A stretch of 64,000 bases of DNA from NCBI GenBank assembly GCA_000467715.1, contig AJFK01000004.1, positions 62,001 through 126,000 on the forward strand, read 5' to 3'. The notes under the pieces are model-generated. The model saw only the letters and a list, made by a program, of their open reading frames with translations. It made no database searches and had not been told where the DNA came from. Below, piece by piece: positions 43,213 through 53,972 of the stretch. The DNA comes from Hysterium pulicare CBS 123377. Taxonomy: Eukaryota; Ascomycota; Dothideomycetes; Hysteriales; Hysteriaceae. Numbering within the stretch: the first letter of the stretch is position 1; every line of letters starts with the position of its first letter. Both the position numbers and the translations under genes were made by a program.

Positions 43213-45429
43213 AGCTCATCGAAGGCCGAAAAAAAGATAAAAGTTAAAAAGGCGTCGAGAAATAGATGGTCGGCGGGTGGCTGAAGTAGGCGGTAAAGCT
43301 AACGACTATTTACATGGCCAACAGCGCAAGTTGTGAGAGATGAATGGCAGGACTGTTCGAACAGGCTAGGCCAGATTCTTATCACGGACAATTCATACAG
43401 GATATCTGCATGCTTCTGTCTAGCAGCGGAAGGGTCTGAGGGGTTGGCATGCCCAAGTCGGCCAAGTCAAACTGATGGACATGGTGGCATGCGCACAGGG
43501 CTGATTGGCGGTCTTAAAAAAGAATATGATAGCCCTTCGATTTCCCGCAGGAAATCTTTATTACGACATGGATCCTTCCCGTCCCCGTCTTGCTTCATCG
43601 CATCTTCACCAAGTCGAGACCAGATCGATGCTGGGGTTGGCGACTCGTACCACCTGAAATATATGAGCCGCCAGGATAATTTTATCGTCGCCTGCTGTCC
43701 GTGTTCAACGTTCAAGAAGAAGGAGAAGAACAGGTCGAATTCAACCGGTGCTTCCGCAGTTGTACATGTCGACATGTGGCTTTCCAGCCGCCCGGAGCCC
43801 TAAATTCCTTGCCCGAAGCCACTTCGCGTTGGCGGGACTGGTGTCAGCTGATGGCGATCCCTGGCTGGCATTCAAGGCTGATTTGAGAAGTCCTCACCGC
43901 CAACGTACAACCGCCCAGCGCCGGCTCTCCAACTGAGGGCACTAACAGCATGACATCTGACGACTGCCATTGCAGCAGCTGAATTAGTCCATCTCAGGCA
44001 GGTCAAGAATGTCAGAGCATTCGACGGCATGCATCATAGGAATCGTGCTTACTGTACTTTATTTGATAGAATTAAGGACACGCGGGGTCGCAAGATTCAC
44101 GGCAAGGTCTGGATAAGATATTACGGGATCAGACTAGGGAGCGCACAGAGCCCGCCGTTTCTTCGACCTGCTTCACGTCAGCTCTTGATCCGGTACGGCC
44201 CGTCATTGGCGTGCCTGATGTGGTGTGATTGATTCATGCGACAGCCCCCACTGAGCTTCGTGATTTAAGGCGCTGTAGTCCGCTTTCAGGTGGTTACACA
44301 CGCTCACTGGACCATCTCAATGTGATTCAAAATGTAATATATGAAGTTTCGTGTGCATGAAGTTCTCAATGCACACATAGGGGTGTGTAATGTTGCTGAA
44401 GAGAATTCGGTACGAAGATGTTGTGCGCCCCTCGGCTACGCTTCTGGGGGTGCTGACGGGCTTCTCTTCGATATTCTACATGAAGGATCCTCCGTGGCTT
44501 CGTCAATGTTGACTTTTCGTTTTCACATAATGATTCCAAATCGTCAATCGTCGTTCTCGATCTTCAACATGCAGGAACATCCGTCATTGGGGCTTTTTCA
44601 ATCGTTCAACGTTATACATCGAGCAGGATTGACCTTTTATAATTAACGTGAAATTGAGGCATAAGGAATTTTCCTTATCAGCATGAAGAAAGAAGAAAGA
44701 AGAAATTCGTCAAACATGTGCAGATACGAGTTCTATCGTCTAAACCTTATACTGTTGGTTGCATCCCTAGATATTTTATTCCCGGTTCATCCAAAAGAGG
44801 ATGCATGTCTGATTTGTATACTTGAGGCACACGGCTTGCTCTAACAATGCGTATCAGTACGTGCCAGCGCCCATATTCTGACATAAGTTCAGGCGCTTTG
44901 CTTGAAAGTCGAACGTCTTCCAGAGCGGCATTCTTCCCTGCCTCTTGAGATTCCAGAGGCATCGAGCTCGTCGAAATTGGTGTAATGCGAGATGGTAACC
45001 TCTCATACGAATTGATGTAGAGGCCAGCATGTTTTCGGAATCAATGAAGTCGTTGCACAATGTTGCGTAAAGTGAGTGAGATGGAGAAGAGTGCTGGGCT
45101 GAGAAGGTCCGCAATTCACGCTACATCAAAGTTGGCCTAGCGCACCTCTGAATGTTTGTTGACGAACGCTCGGGACCTCAAGTAACATCAACACCGCAAC
45201 CTCTCCAACCTCACATCCCTCCGCTTTGGTTTATTTTGGATATAATGCCCTATTGAACATGAATATTCGTTGGTAGAATTGGCTCAGGTATTAGAGAATT
45301 GGTCTCTATTCCATTGGGTGAGTCGGCGCATTTCTCTACCAGCTCCGCAGAAGTTTGCAGACACGGAGGATGAAGCATTGCTTTGAACAAAGCTAACATA
45401 GTATTCCCTAGAACATACTTAATACAAGC
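43213..45429. other. Gene-poor interval, 2.2 kb
   Basis: Both flanking genes are transcribed away from it, so it holds two promoters. The longest frame (43333-43803) has an ordinary-looking composition but no family content or splice support. No repeat or transposon ends were found. Confidence 0.45.
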
Positions 45430-48363
45430 ATGAATTCATCCTTTCCTAACGATGATGAGCAGCCATGGACTACCGCCCGCTGCAATCGCCTCCTCCGTCC
45501 CATATCGTCTCGACTAGCGATCCTCAGGAAGAGTCTTACGAAGAGGAGGACGCAGATTGCCGAACCGCAGACTGCGCCCTCAAAATCTCCGAAAAGTCTG
45601 AGAGTAAACATATCACAGTCTTCGAAGGATTGTAGGCCGCGAGGCTTCGAGAAGGCCACTGATCCAGATTGGGTTCCGGTACCCAAGGGGAATGGAAATA
45701 GCAAGCGCACATATCGAGCACGTCCTACCAAACAAGTCGCGCCCTGTTCACGAGATGCGGTATTTTCTTCCAGACCAGGCGAAATTAGTGTTCCCACTCC
45801 GTTTATCGCTCGAAGTCTGGGGAGATTGCAGGACAGTCCCCTCATGAATGGCTCTCCAATACAGTTTGCTGGGAAAAAGAGACGGAGACCTATACAGGCA
45901 AAGCCGACGGAATCTCTTCTGGCCCTGAAGAAGGAAATGACACCGGATCTATGGAAGCAAGTAGACGGTCTATACGACGCATTCGGGAATCTTCTACAAG
46001 CGACAAAGGCGACCACCCAGAAAAGTAGAAAGGGCACGCGATCTCTTATGGAAGCCTGTCTTCGACAAGTTCCGGCTTATATCGCTCTGGAGGAGTATTG
46101 GCTCGACCAAGACAATAGAGAAGAAGACGAGGATCGTGACATCTCAGACGAGATATATAGAGACCTGGAAAGCCTTGGAACGCGCGATGGACAGGGCTGG
46201 CGACCCCTGAAACAAGTAGTCAGAACCCATGCCATGTCTTTGCTGTGCGACGCGATTGAGGATCGAGTACTGGAGCTCAGTACAGTGCAAGGGCTATATC
46301 GGCTTTGCATGAATGCGTCTGCATGGGATGAAGCGGAGGACTTACTGAGGACTTGCGCATTTGTTCACAGGCCAATACCGTCGCCTGCCAGCACTCGGTC
46401 TGATCTATTCGACGGCAAAACATCACTATATCTATCAATGGTCAATGAATTCATCGAACGTACATGGCGCCATCAATTTCTCTATGATCAGTTGGAATAT
46501 ATGATATCGGAGCATATTCTTCCGCTCGAATGGTTAGCTACTCAATGTATGCTTCCTCTCTGGAGCCGAATCGTCCGCACATTGTCTGATGGAGATCATC
46601 GCACGTATGCAAATGCGTTTAGGTTCCTCGAGACGACTACTTGCATTGGATCTGCATTACCTCTGGACGTTGACCAGGATTCATGGGTCTCCAAGAGACC
46701 ATTGCCAATACCGAAATCCGAGCTTCGAGATGCCTTGAGCAACACCTTTTCTAGCCTCTTTACGCTGCTATCAAGCATTGCTCTAGTATCGCATACCAGA
46801 GCTGAGGACACTGATGAGGCAACTGTTCGTGCAGTCACATGGGCCTTGAACTCTCTTGCCATCGAGTTTACCAGACGAGACTATTTCGAAAATGATGTCG
46901 AATTCTTTGGACCTCACTTCGAAAGTTTGCAAGCACATTCTCAGCGGGCACTATTGTGTACTGCTACTCCCTTCCTTATCCAACTTGGTGGTTGCGAAAT
47001 GCCAACAAACTCCATCAATATTAACATGCATAAGCACGTGTCTAATTTCGATCGAATTATCGCTGCATATTCGGCTAATTCCACAGATATGATCTCGGCT
47101 CTCGACAGTCTTCCCAATTTCATCTGCTCCGCAGCGCGCTGTGCAGGGAAAGCTTGGAAAGACGACGGATTCGACCAACTCCAGCGCCTCGTTGAATCAC
47201 TACTCTCCACCGCTGCATCACAGCCATCTCCTACAATGTGGACTATGAAACGACTTGCTCTAGATTCATGTCTAGAATTTGCCGAGGAGTCTAAAGAGCA
47301 AGAGCATCTGATCTTTGCTCGTCAAATTGAGAAGACCCTGAGGAGTGCCGGACGCAAGCTTCCCGCACGATCACCCATGAAACCATCAACCACCCCAGCG
47401 AAAGGGGACGGTTTTCGTTGGGAGGAAGGCATCGGCGAGTGGGTCGTATGCACCCCGTTTGCACGCCAACAAGTCAAGAGAGTTCCTCGGCAGCCGATAC
47501 GATCTCTTGTACTTCCACCAACACCAGTTGACTCCGGAAGTGAGCCGGAAAGCGATACGCCGCCACCTGTCAGTGACATTTCGTCACCTGCGCAACTGCC
47601 TTTCTCACCAGCTTTGGCATCCTCTCCAGTTTCCACAGCTTCGCTCGACTCCTCGCCGGTAAAAGGCACAATATCAAGCCTACTAACAACCCGAGATCGG
47701 GGACTCTCCGCGAAGAGATCTTTCACGGAAGACTTTCGGCCCTCGTCTAAGAGAGTTCGCATGTCTCCGGCTAACAGCGCGCTCTCCAGCGATTCAAGCG
47801 GTTCCGTAGCTTCGCCGGAAATATCTAAGCGACACCAGCGAGATCCTCGAACGAAAGCACGCCCTGGAAGACCCCGACGCAGCCTAAACGAAATCAGCAA
47901 CATCGTAGCCAGACTCAAATCCGGTCGATCCTCTTCCAGGAACCAGCCGACAGTCCTCAACCCAAGGATATCAGATGCGCCAGTTCCCAAACGTACTAGA
48001 TCCCTCCCGAATCGCAACTACGAAGACGTCGAAAGCGAAGCGTCATCCGAGAACGATGTCTGGGTGAAGGAAGAGAGCATGTCTGACGACGACGACTTCC
48101 ATGCTCACCGGAAGAATTTATCCAATCTTGGTTTACGACAGGCGACCAAAAGCACGAATACAGCTTTCACTGAAATGAATGAAAGCGAGGACGAGCTCTC
48201 CGTGACGCAGGTGGCAAAGGCTAAGAGAGGGAGGCCGCGAAAGATGATGAAGGAGGCTCCTACGCTGAGGAAACAGGTATCGGCGAGGAGTATTCAGAGT
48301 AGTAGACGAAGGGCGGAGGTGAAGTGTTTGGATGATAGTGGGGATGAGCTGAGTTTTGGATAA
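45430..48363 (+). CDS. Nuclear AT-hook protein of unknown function
   Basis: Single-exon protein of 977 aa from ATG 45430. The N-terminal 150 residues are basic and polar. Residues about 155-650 form a helical domain (TPDLWKQVDGLYDAFGNLL, VPAYIALEEYWLDQ, DEIYRDLESLGTRDGQGWRPLKQV and similar segments). The same order of motifs occurs in a conserved filamentous-fungal family annotated as AT-hook proteins. The C-terminal third is disordered, Ser/Pro-rich and basic, with two AT-hook cores: ARPGRPRRS (about 810-818) and KRGRPRKMM (932-940). These bind the minor groove of AT-rich DNA. A conserved WEEGIGEWVVCTPF segment lies between the two parts. It is probably a chromatin-associated factor. The protein ends with an acidic DDSGDELSFG. 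Confidence 0.75.
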   Translation: MNSSFPNDDEQPWTTARCNRLLRPISSRLAILRKSLTKRRTQIAEPQTAPSKSPKSLRVNISQSSKDCRPRGFEKATDPDWVPVPKGNGNSKRTYRARPTKQVAPCSRDAVFSSRPGEISVPTPFIARSLGRLQDSPLMNGSPIQFAGKKRRRPIQAKPTESLLALKKEMTPDLWKQVDGLYDAFGNLLQATKATTQKSRKGTRSLMEACLRQVPAYIALEEYWLDQDNREEDEDRDISDEIYRDLESLGTRDGQGWRPLKQVVRTHAMSLLCDAIEDRVLELSTVQGLYRLCMNASAWDEAEDLLRTCAFVHRPIPSPASTRSDLFDGKTSLYLSMVNEFIERTWRHQFLYDQLEYMISEHILPLEWLATQCMLPLWSRIVRTLSDGDHRTYANAFRFLETTTCIGSALPLDVDQDSWVSKRPLPIPKSELRDALSNTFSSLFTLLSSIALVSHTRAEDTDEATVRAVTWALNSLAIEFTRRDYFENDVEFFGPHFESLQAHSQRALLCTATPFLIQLGGCEMPTNSININMHKHVSNFDRIIAAYSANSTDMISALDSLPNFICSAARCAGKAWKDDGFDQLQRLVESLLSTAASQPSPTMWTMKRLALDSCLEFAEESKEQEHLIFARQIEKTLRSAGRKLPARSPMKPSTTPAKGDGFRWEEGIGEWVVCTPFARQQVKRVPRQPIRSLVLPPTPVDSGSEPESDTPPPVSDISSPAQLPFSPALASSPVSTASLDSSPVKGTISSLLTTRDRGLSAKRSFTEDFRPSSKRVRMSPANSALSSDSSGSVASPEISKRHQRDPRTKARPGRPRRSLNEISNIVARLKSGRSSSRNQPTVLNPRISDAPVPKRTRSLPNRNYEDVESEASSENDVWVKEESMSDDDDFHAHRKNLSNLGLRQATKSTNTAFTEMNESEDELSVTQVAKAKRGRPRKMMKEAPTLRKQVSARSIQSSRRRAEVKCLDDSGDELSFG

Positions 48364-48696
48364 CTACTAGGTCATTGTTTGGATCAACACATCGTTTCTT
48401 GGTGTAGGGCATATGCCTTATCAAACCTTCTTGCCTGAGGTATCAATATACCCGTATTTTTCAAGAATTAACGTTCCTCAATTCTCCATTCGATATACCA
48501 CTATTTTGCAGTCTCTTAACTAGTCATACTGAAATCTTCTTTCTTGCCCTCCTCCCTTTAACCACCCATCATACATAAGAAAGGAATTTCAGTTACTGCT
48601 GTGAGGGTTTCTAGAGAGGTCCCGCCCGTTGCTGCTCGACGTGAAGACGACGAGAACGGCAATATAGCTATAAAGATCAGCTATTGCATACTTGGA
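48364..48696. other. Convergent 3' intergenic region
   Basis: A short AT-rich spacer between the 3' ends of the AT-hook gene (plus) and the DUF6594 gene (minus). Nothing else is seen. Confidence 0.5.
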
Positions 48697-49688
48697 TCAG
48701 TAAGAAAAAGTATACCCGGCACCAGCGAAAAACATTTCCACTGTTCTTGCTTTAGCAAATAATGACACCGCGAATAGAAAGAAGCCGGTAGCCAGGATTA
48801 TGGTTATAAAACGTCCTTTCATGCTCGACAGATTATCAAGAACAATCACAGGGACTAGGAGAACAAGAATAGTCAACCAGGTCATCAAAACTCGTCCGAG
48901 GCTGTATATCCAAGGCCCGAAAATGTAGACGTGGGGATCTACGGTAACTCTTTTCTTCAGCCGCCGTGTGAGGCCGCACGAACACTTTCATAATCAGTCT
49001 ATCATACTTTTGTCTCCAATGACAGAGTTACCGGCAAAGACTTACCTTCCCTGCGGCCTTGTCCAACCACACGAGGCAGTTTTCCACACATCGCTCCATA
49101 AGTGTAAAACCTTTGTCAAGCTCGCACGATAGGTTGAGTAAATCCTCTTCTTGGTTAAGATATTCGACATCTTCTCGTGCAAGATGTGTTATACCCGTCC
49201 AGTTCTTTAGGCTCTTAATATCACGGGCGCTCGCTTTGGGGAGCGCCGATACCTGATGCGTGCCCCACGTGAGAACGTCTGATACTCTTCAGCCAGGCTT
49301 GAGTGGATCGTGACGATTTATGCATACCATATTCCGCGAGATGATGATACAGCTCGGTTACCACTCTTTTCCTTTCCAAGTTGGCATCTCTGACGCTAGA
49401 ATATAAATATGTTAAGTCGGTCTCATCATTATCGATTTTGTCCAGCGATCTCTCAAGCCTTGCTATTTCATTTTGCTTGAGCAGGATAAGCCGCATCCTC
49501 GTTCTTGTGAAGCTCCGGCAAAGCTGGAAATTCCCATGCGTGCTCAAGAAGGCGGCCATTCGAGGATAGCCTGGGCGGAATCGATCGACTTTGTGGCGCA
49601 GCCTGGTTAGCCTCACTTCATCGTGTCCTTCAAGATACTTACGTTGACCCTCCGGACTCTTGATAGGTAGACTTTGTGCCTCAACCAT
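48697..49688 (-). CDS. DUF6594-family membrane protein
   Basis: Minus-strand exons 49688-49328, 49278-49046 and 48984-48697 give 293 aa. Choosing the TATCAG acceptor at 49279 rather than the later GCATCAG joins LAEYDVLTWGTHQVSALPKAS in frame. The family features are all visible: GYPRMAAFLSTHGNFQLCRSF near the start, a long helix RLILLKQNEIARLERSLDKID, the acidic DLTYLYSSVRD, and a central region ending WLDKAAGK. Two or three C-terminal TM helices follow (VLMTWLTILVLLVPVIVLDNL; FITIILATGFFLFAVSLFAKA; a short last one). DUF6594 proteins are fungal, often multi-copy and polymorphic; their role is unknown. It stands at the left edge of the cluster of immune-type genes that runs to 62.2 kb. Confidence 0.85.
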
Positions 49689-50263
49689 TTTCTACTTCGA
49701 GCATAAGTATTTCAAAAATGAGTTCTTATTGTCTTAGATTTGGGCGTTCATGGATATATGTCCAATTGCGCGGGCAACCACAACGACCAGGAAGAGTAGA
49801 CAATTCACTCAACCACCTATGAGCCATTTCTTAGGCCTGCTGACTTACCATGTGCTGGTTGTGGTCGCACAAACAGCCAATATGCTGTATTGACAGTGGC
49901 CCCGTATGTGTGATGAATAGCTGTGCAAGGCGTTCGAATTTGAAGGACCTGCGGGGCGGTTGAACTAGCCTGATGTGGTTGAATGTGATAGGACATATCA
50001 AGTTGCCTTATATGCAAGGCATATGCAAGGCTACGCCTTGCAACATTTCCTCACATCTCCCGGGCGAAATATCAACCTTCTTCCGCTTCTTGAGTTCCAG
50101 TGATGGGGCAATCTAGTCGGGCGACTCTGAAGGATGAACATAGACGCATCTATAAAATGACCAGTGCCTTTGTAACAACGGACTTGACCTATAAAGCGTG
50201 GTTCAGCGACAGGTTTCCACTGCTTTAACCATTCCTTAGCCTGGCAACGTCGACGACTAAACA
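49689..50263. promoter_or_regulatory. Divergent promoter region
   Basis: It lies between the DUF6594 gene (minus) and the small four-exon gene (plus). TATAAAA at 50151-50157 and TATAAAG at 50190-50196 lie 113 and 74 bases before the plus-strand ATG. A tandem ATGCAAGGC duplication lies near 50010-50035. Confidence 0.45.
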
Positions 50264-50864
50264 ATGACGCATGTTCAAAACCAGCAAGAACCCAACATGT
50301 CGGCTGAGGTGAGTTCTCTGTAGCATGCTGAGGTCGCAGGCCATCCTGCATATTGATTAACAACCAAACCAGGAGGATTGGGGCTCCGAGGAGCCGACGA
50401 ACATTCCTCCAGCCCAGGATCAACAAGAAGGAAAGGAGGTGCGTTCGGAATCGTCGCGTCAAAGTTCCACTCTGAGCATGAGCTAAAATCCCTAAAGCAC
50501 CACCTTTATCGAGAGCAACAGATGCCACAATTTCCACCTCAAAAAGATTTCGACCCTGAGAAGGATCATCGCGCGAAGGTCACTGAGAGCTCGGTAAGCG
50601 TACTTCCAATAGCTTTGCAAGCCTGGGACGAAAATGCTGAGGTGTTTAAATGTTACGCAGGACCAAAACGAGTTCCATAATCTTGATCGTGTATTGTACA
50701 TGAAGCACGATGATGATCGCCAACCAACAGAATTCGAAATAGTCAGGTCTCCCAGGCAAGGCTACTACATTTTGCGTGAGGTCACGAATGACAAAGAGGC
50801 GGAGCCTGAATATAACGGTGGGCAGGAAATCCCAGGGTGTAAGCTGGAACGTTGTTACAGGTGA
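50264..50864 (+). CDS. Small acidic hypothetical protein, four exons
   Basis: Exons 50264-50308, 50373-50438, 50522-50593 and 50661-50864 give 128 aa. All exon joins are phase 0, with donors GTGAGT, GTGCGT and GTAAGC and CAG acceptors, which is unlikely by chance. The first two exons encode a Gln/Glu-rich, disordered stretch (MTHVQNQQEPNMSAE, EDWGSEEPTNIPPAQ). The last encodes a compact part: NEFHNLDRVLYMKHDDDRQ, then TEFEIVRSPRQGYYILREV. No family is recognised, and there is no TM segment or signal peptide. TATA-like boxes lie 74 and 113 bases upstream. Long minus-strand frames overlap it but lack splice or start signals. It could be a small regulatory or accessory gene of the surrounding cluster; that is speculation. 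Confidence 0.55.
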
Positions 50865-51297
50865 AGTTGCGATGGGGGGTCTGAAGAAGAGTTTCCGTAG
50901 CATGACTAGCGCATGTCAGTTCGGAAACGTGTTTCGGTTATGCGGTGCGGCAACCGGCTACAGGGACTAGCTCTTAGCTTAAGATTGTTTCTTTACACCT
51001 ACGTTCATAACTATCCTGTCGCTACCGTTGTGGTATAGGTTGCGGTGGCTGGCTATCCTTATTAGCACTGCGGTTGAAGCATTCTGCGAAATGGAAGAGC
51101 GTCGGCCTTGCTGCCAGGCTACGAGGCACCGACAAAGCAGCGCTTAGCATAGATGCTACGTCTCTTCCATTCGAAAATTTCCTCTCTTTCTCTCCTAAGT
51201 CCAACTCTCGAAGCAGTTCTAAGCTTTGGTTACGGAGCCCCATACTCATTACATTTCCTGGGGGCCCAAACCCATACTTCGTCCTGTTCCAGGTCCA
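50865..51297. other. Intergenic region
   Basis: 3' flank of the four-exon gene. The plus strand keeps open frames up to about 50970 (MGGLKKSFRSMTSACQFG), which may be a readthrough tail or chance. No supported gene. Confidence 0.4.
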
Positions 51298-51816
51298 ATG
51301 AGTAGTGGCTCGAAGCTCAAATATGTCCCCAAGAGAAGTGTTTTGATCTTGACGTTCATAACTGTTTCAATCTACTTACAGTTTCCAAGGATCGGCCATC
51401 CGGAGGACTGGTTCTCAAGTGCGATTAACAACGCCTTTTAAGCCAGAACTGGTGGGACGCCCCTGAAAATGTGCTGTTTTCCAAGGCACGCCCTGCTCTG
51501 CTTTTAGTCGAGACCAAAGACGTATAGGAAAGAAGGGCCTGCAATGAAAATTATCTTGCCCCAGCTAGGGCGTTGGACAAACTGAATCGTAGCGCTCAAT
51601 GGTTTGTAAGTGTTGCTTTATAAGAGCGTCGCAATCCCTAGGGCACCTCCTAGTCCAAGATAACTTGGCTAGTTGTTAATGTACTATCTTTAATTATAGG
51701 AGAATGTCGTTTCTGCACCGCTGACGAGTGAATCGGCACCGGCCGTGGTCTTCCGAGAAATCCTCCACGCATGGACCAACTTCCATGCCGACACATTCCA
51801 AGCTACAACACCATAG
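51298..51816 (+). pseudogene. Decayed gene for a signal-anchored membrane protein
   Basis: ATG 51298 opens KLKYVPKRSVLILTFITVSIYLQF, a basic stretch plus a hydrophobic helix as in type II membrane proteins, but this frame stops at 51439. From 51447 another frame reads NWWDAPENVLFSKARPALLLVETKDV, meets TAG at 51525-51527, and continues ERRACNENYLAPARALDKL to QWF. A well-formed intron (51606-51699, GTAAGT to TTATAG) follows. Its acceptor joins in phase to ENVVSAPLTSESAPAVVF and ends at 51816. The preserved exon-exon phase argues for a former gene, and the internal stop and frame change argue that it is now broken. The family is unknown. The first part may belong to a different element. Confidence 0.45.
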
Positions 51817-52689
51817 GGATCATTCGCTCGATCGTATGGCCCCTTTCAAAAGCTGCTCGGCGATAAAGGAGAGTAGGCGATGATCTAAAGATTTTGTGGT
51901 ATGTTGTTTGATCAAAGCACGTATCATCATCGGCCGGCTCCAACATGAGTTGCTCTAGCCCATCACATTCGACCTTAGGTGCTGCGGCACAGCAAGCACA
52001 CACATTAGCTTCGCCTCCAAAGCTGCGTGGATCGTGCCAGTGAACAAGGTAACAGTCCACCTACCCGATAATTTTTTCGTCTTTCACTTGCACAACAGTT
52101 TCTTCATTATTTTATGACATGTTTGTCGAAACCTCAAGTTTCAATATTGTCACCGTGCACTGTAGGCTGCGTATCGCGGATGCTTAATGTCAAATTTCGT
52201 GGAGTATTCTGTTTGGACGCACTCTTTGCCATAATCACATGGTAGGATACATACCAAAATCGAGTTCCTATAGCGCATGTCCATGACGCGGAGCGACATT
52301 CACGGCCCAGCGCCGACGCTTGAACCCCGCACCCTCCTTTTAAAATGTCGGAACGCCCGACTGCGTGGACGGTCCTGACATTCCACCTCTCACATTTTTG
52401 CAACGCCCTGTTACTGTACGATAATCAGCATTTTTTGGTACCTTTTGAGAACGGCAGGACATTTCGAGTATACCATTTCACCGTTATTGGCCATCTATCA
52501 AGAATTCGGCCAGTCGTTTTTTTAGCACTATTTTCGTTCATTTCACTTTGCTCAGCTAGTCCACTTCAACGTTCACTAAGTAATACACTCTCTCCAACGG
52601 TCGCACGAACCCTCAGGGTTCTTTAGGTCGGACTGGCTTTTGGTGATACAGATCACGTGCGCCCGTCCAGCACCTTTCGTAAGCAAGTT
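51817..52689. other. Intergenic region
   Basis: The frame 52345-52626 (with a hydrophobic VVFLALFSFISLCSAS segment) lies just upstream of the caspase-like gene and might be an extra 5' exon, but I found no splice pair joining them. Otherwise nothing is recognised. Confidence 0.4.
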
Positions 52690-53461
52690 ATGCCAGGAGT
52701 CGCACAGCAGCCACAATTGCCTGACTATACTCATGGCGAATTCTGGTGTCTAACGTGGGCAAATGGGGACCTCTCCTACGAGAGGGAGGCGCAGAGCCTT
52801 GCATCTCGCTTCCGAAAACAGAACTACACAACAGTTAATTTCGCCATGACCGACTATATAGACCTTTGTGGAAAGATGTCAAGTGCATTGGCAGCAATGA
52901 ATCAAAAACTCGAGAAGGCTGGCGAAAAGGGCATCATTGTCGTGTACTACGCAGGATTTGGCCAGATGAAACATAATTCCCCGAATGACCCCCCATTACG
53001 ATTTTCAATGGCCGAGTAAGTTAACGTCGCAGAATCACCAAAGTAATGTAGAAGCTGATGTGGGGGTTGTACACAGGAGGATCAATGGCGGTGAAGTCCT
53101 CGAATGGTTCATGATCCAGCGTGACCTGTTGGGGCGTTCTAAAGCTGATGTACTGGTCTTGCTCGACGCCTGCTACAGTGGTTTCGCCACGCGAAGTACT
53201 CCACACAATCCGCAGAACGCTTTCACCAGCAGCATCGAGTTGCTGGCTGCTTCGGATCGCGGCGCCCTCCTGCCGGGAGACAATTCGTTCACAAGAAACA
53301 TTATCACCCTATGGGATGACCACTTCTCCAAGAGCAATCCAGGACCACTCTCAGTAAAGAGCCTCTTCAAATCTCTAGAGGAGAAGGATGGGAACTACAT
53401 TCCTAGACGCAAGAAGTTCCGCGGCCGCAATATCACCCTCAGCCGCATTCAACTCCGGTGA
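52690..53461 (+). CDS. Caspase-like (peptidase C14 fold) protein, His replaced
   Basis: Exons 52690-53015 and 53077-53461 (61-nt intron, GTAAGT to ACACAG) give 236 aa. The upstream in-frame GTG at 52657 is not taken as the start. Caspase-fold landmarks seen: strand FWCLTWANGD, the helix EREAQSLASRFRKQNY, then GIIVVYYAGFGQ (residues 81-91) and VLVLLDACYSGFAT with C141. A fungal caspase-like ending follows: IELLAASDRGALLPGDNSFTRNIITLWDDH. In active members the first catalytic block reads YYAGHG; here the His position is F90 (TTT). Cys is kept. It may be a pseudoprotease or use another residue. It lacks the Pro/Gln-rich prodomain of type I metacaspases and carries no attached NLR module. It converges with the CorA-like gene downstream. 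Confidence 0.72.
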
Positions 53462-53972
53462 TACCGTGAGTGATATCATTCTATAGCTCATTCAGGCTCT
53501 TCCATTCTTGATGGACATTTCTTAAACACTATGGTTGCTGCTCCTCATCGAACTGATTTCGCGGAATTTCATATATTCTATATTCATCGAGCACGTCGCC
53601 TTCTTCCGATGCTTCGCACGGTATTCAAGCGAATTCCATAACTGTGGTGGCATTCAGTGGTTTCCTCATTTCCTAAATCGGGCTGTGACTGGGCGCAAAC
53701 GGAGTTGCGTAGAATTGACGCTCACGCGCTCGGCTATCTCAAACTCTTTTCATGATGTATCAAAAATACTTCGGCGGCCTGATTCCTTAAATGGGGTCAT
53801 GCAATTATTGTGGATGTGCCCTTTTGCCCCAAAATCTAGTTGATTCTCTCCAATCATATAGAAACATTCACCTTCAATGTAGCCATTCAACTGAAGGTGG
53901 CTTAGGATAGACGTCAATATTAAGTACAAACTCCACGATACTCTAAACCCTAAGCACACAAGACATCCCCGA
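53462..53972. other. Convergent 3' intergenic region
   Basis: Short frames on both strands (for example 53535-53843) have no recognisable content. It separates the 3' ends of the caspase-like and CorA-like genes. Confidence 0.5.

Noticed and set aside
45408-46037. 209-codon minus-strand frame opposite the AT-hook gene
   Set aside because: It lies opposite a single long exon with clear protein composition; the antisense frame is Phe/Arg/Gly-rich in the way typical of a shadow.
47322-48017. 231-codon minus-strand frame
   Set aside because: Shadow of the Ser/Pro-rich part of the AT-hook protein; low-complexity coding strands commonly give long antisense frames.
50031-50537. 168-codon minus-strand open frame
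   Set aside because: It is antisense to a plus-strand chain of four phase-matched exons, has no family content, and runs out of strand with the local splice signals.
52261-52340. Possible tRNA on the minus strand (GGGTTCAAGC-like T-loop)
   Set aside because: The flanking bases do not pair as a T-stem and no D-arm or acceptor stem can be formed.
52345-52626. Secreted or membrane protein just upstream of the caspase-like gene
   Set aside because: It has a hydrophobic segment, but the frame ends without a splice link and lacks any recognisable family, so it is only noted as possible 5' sequence.
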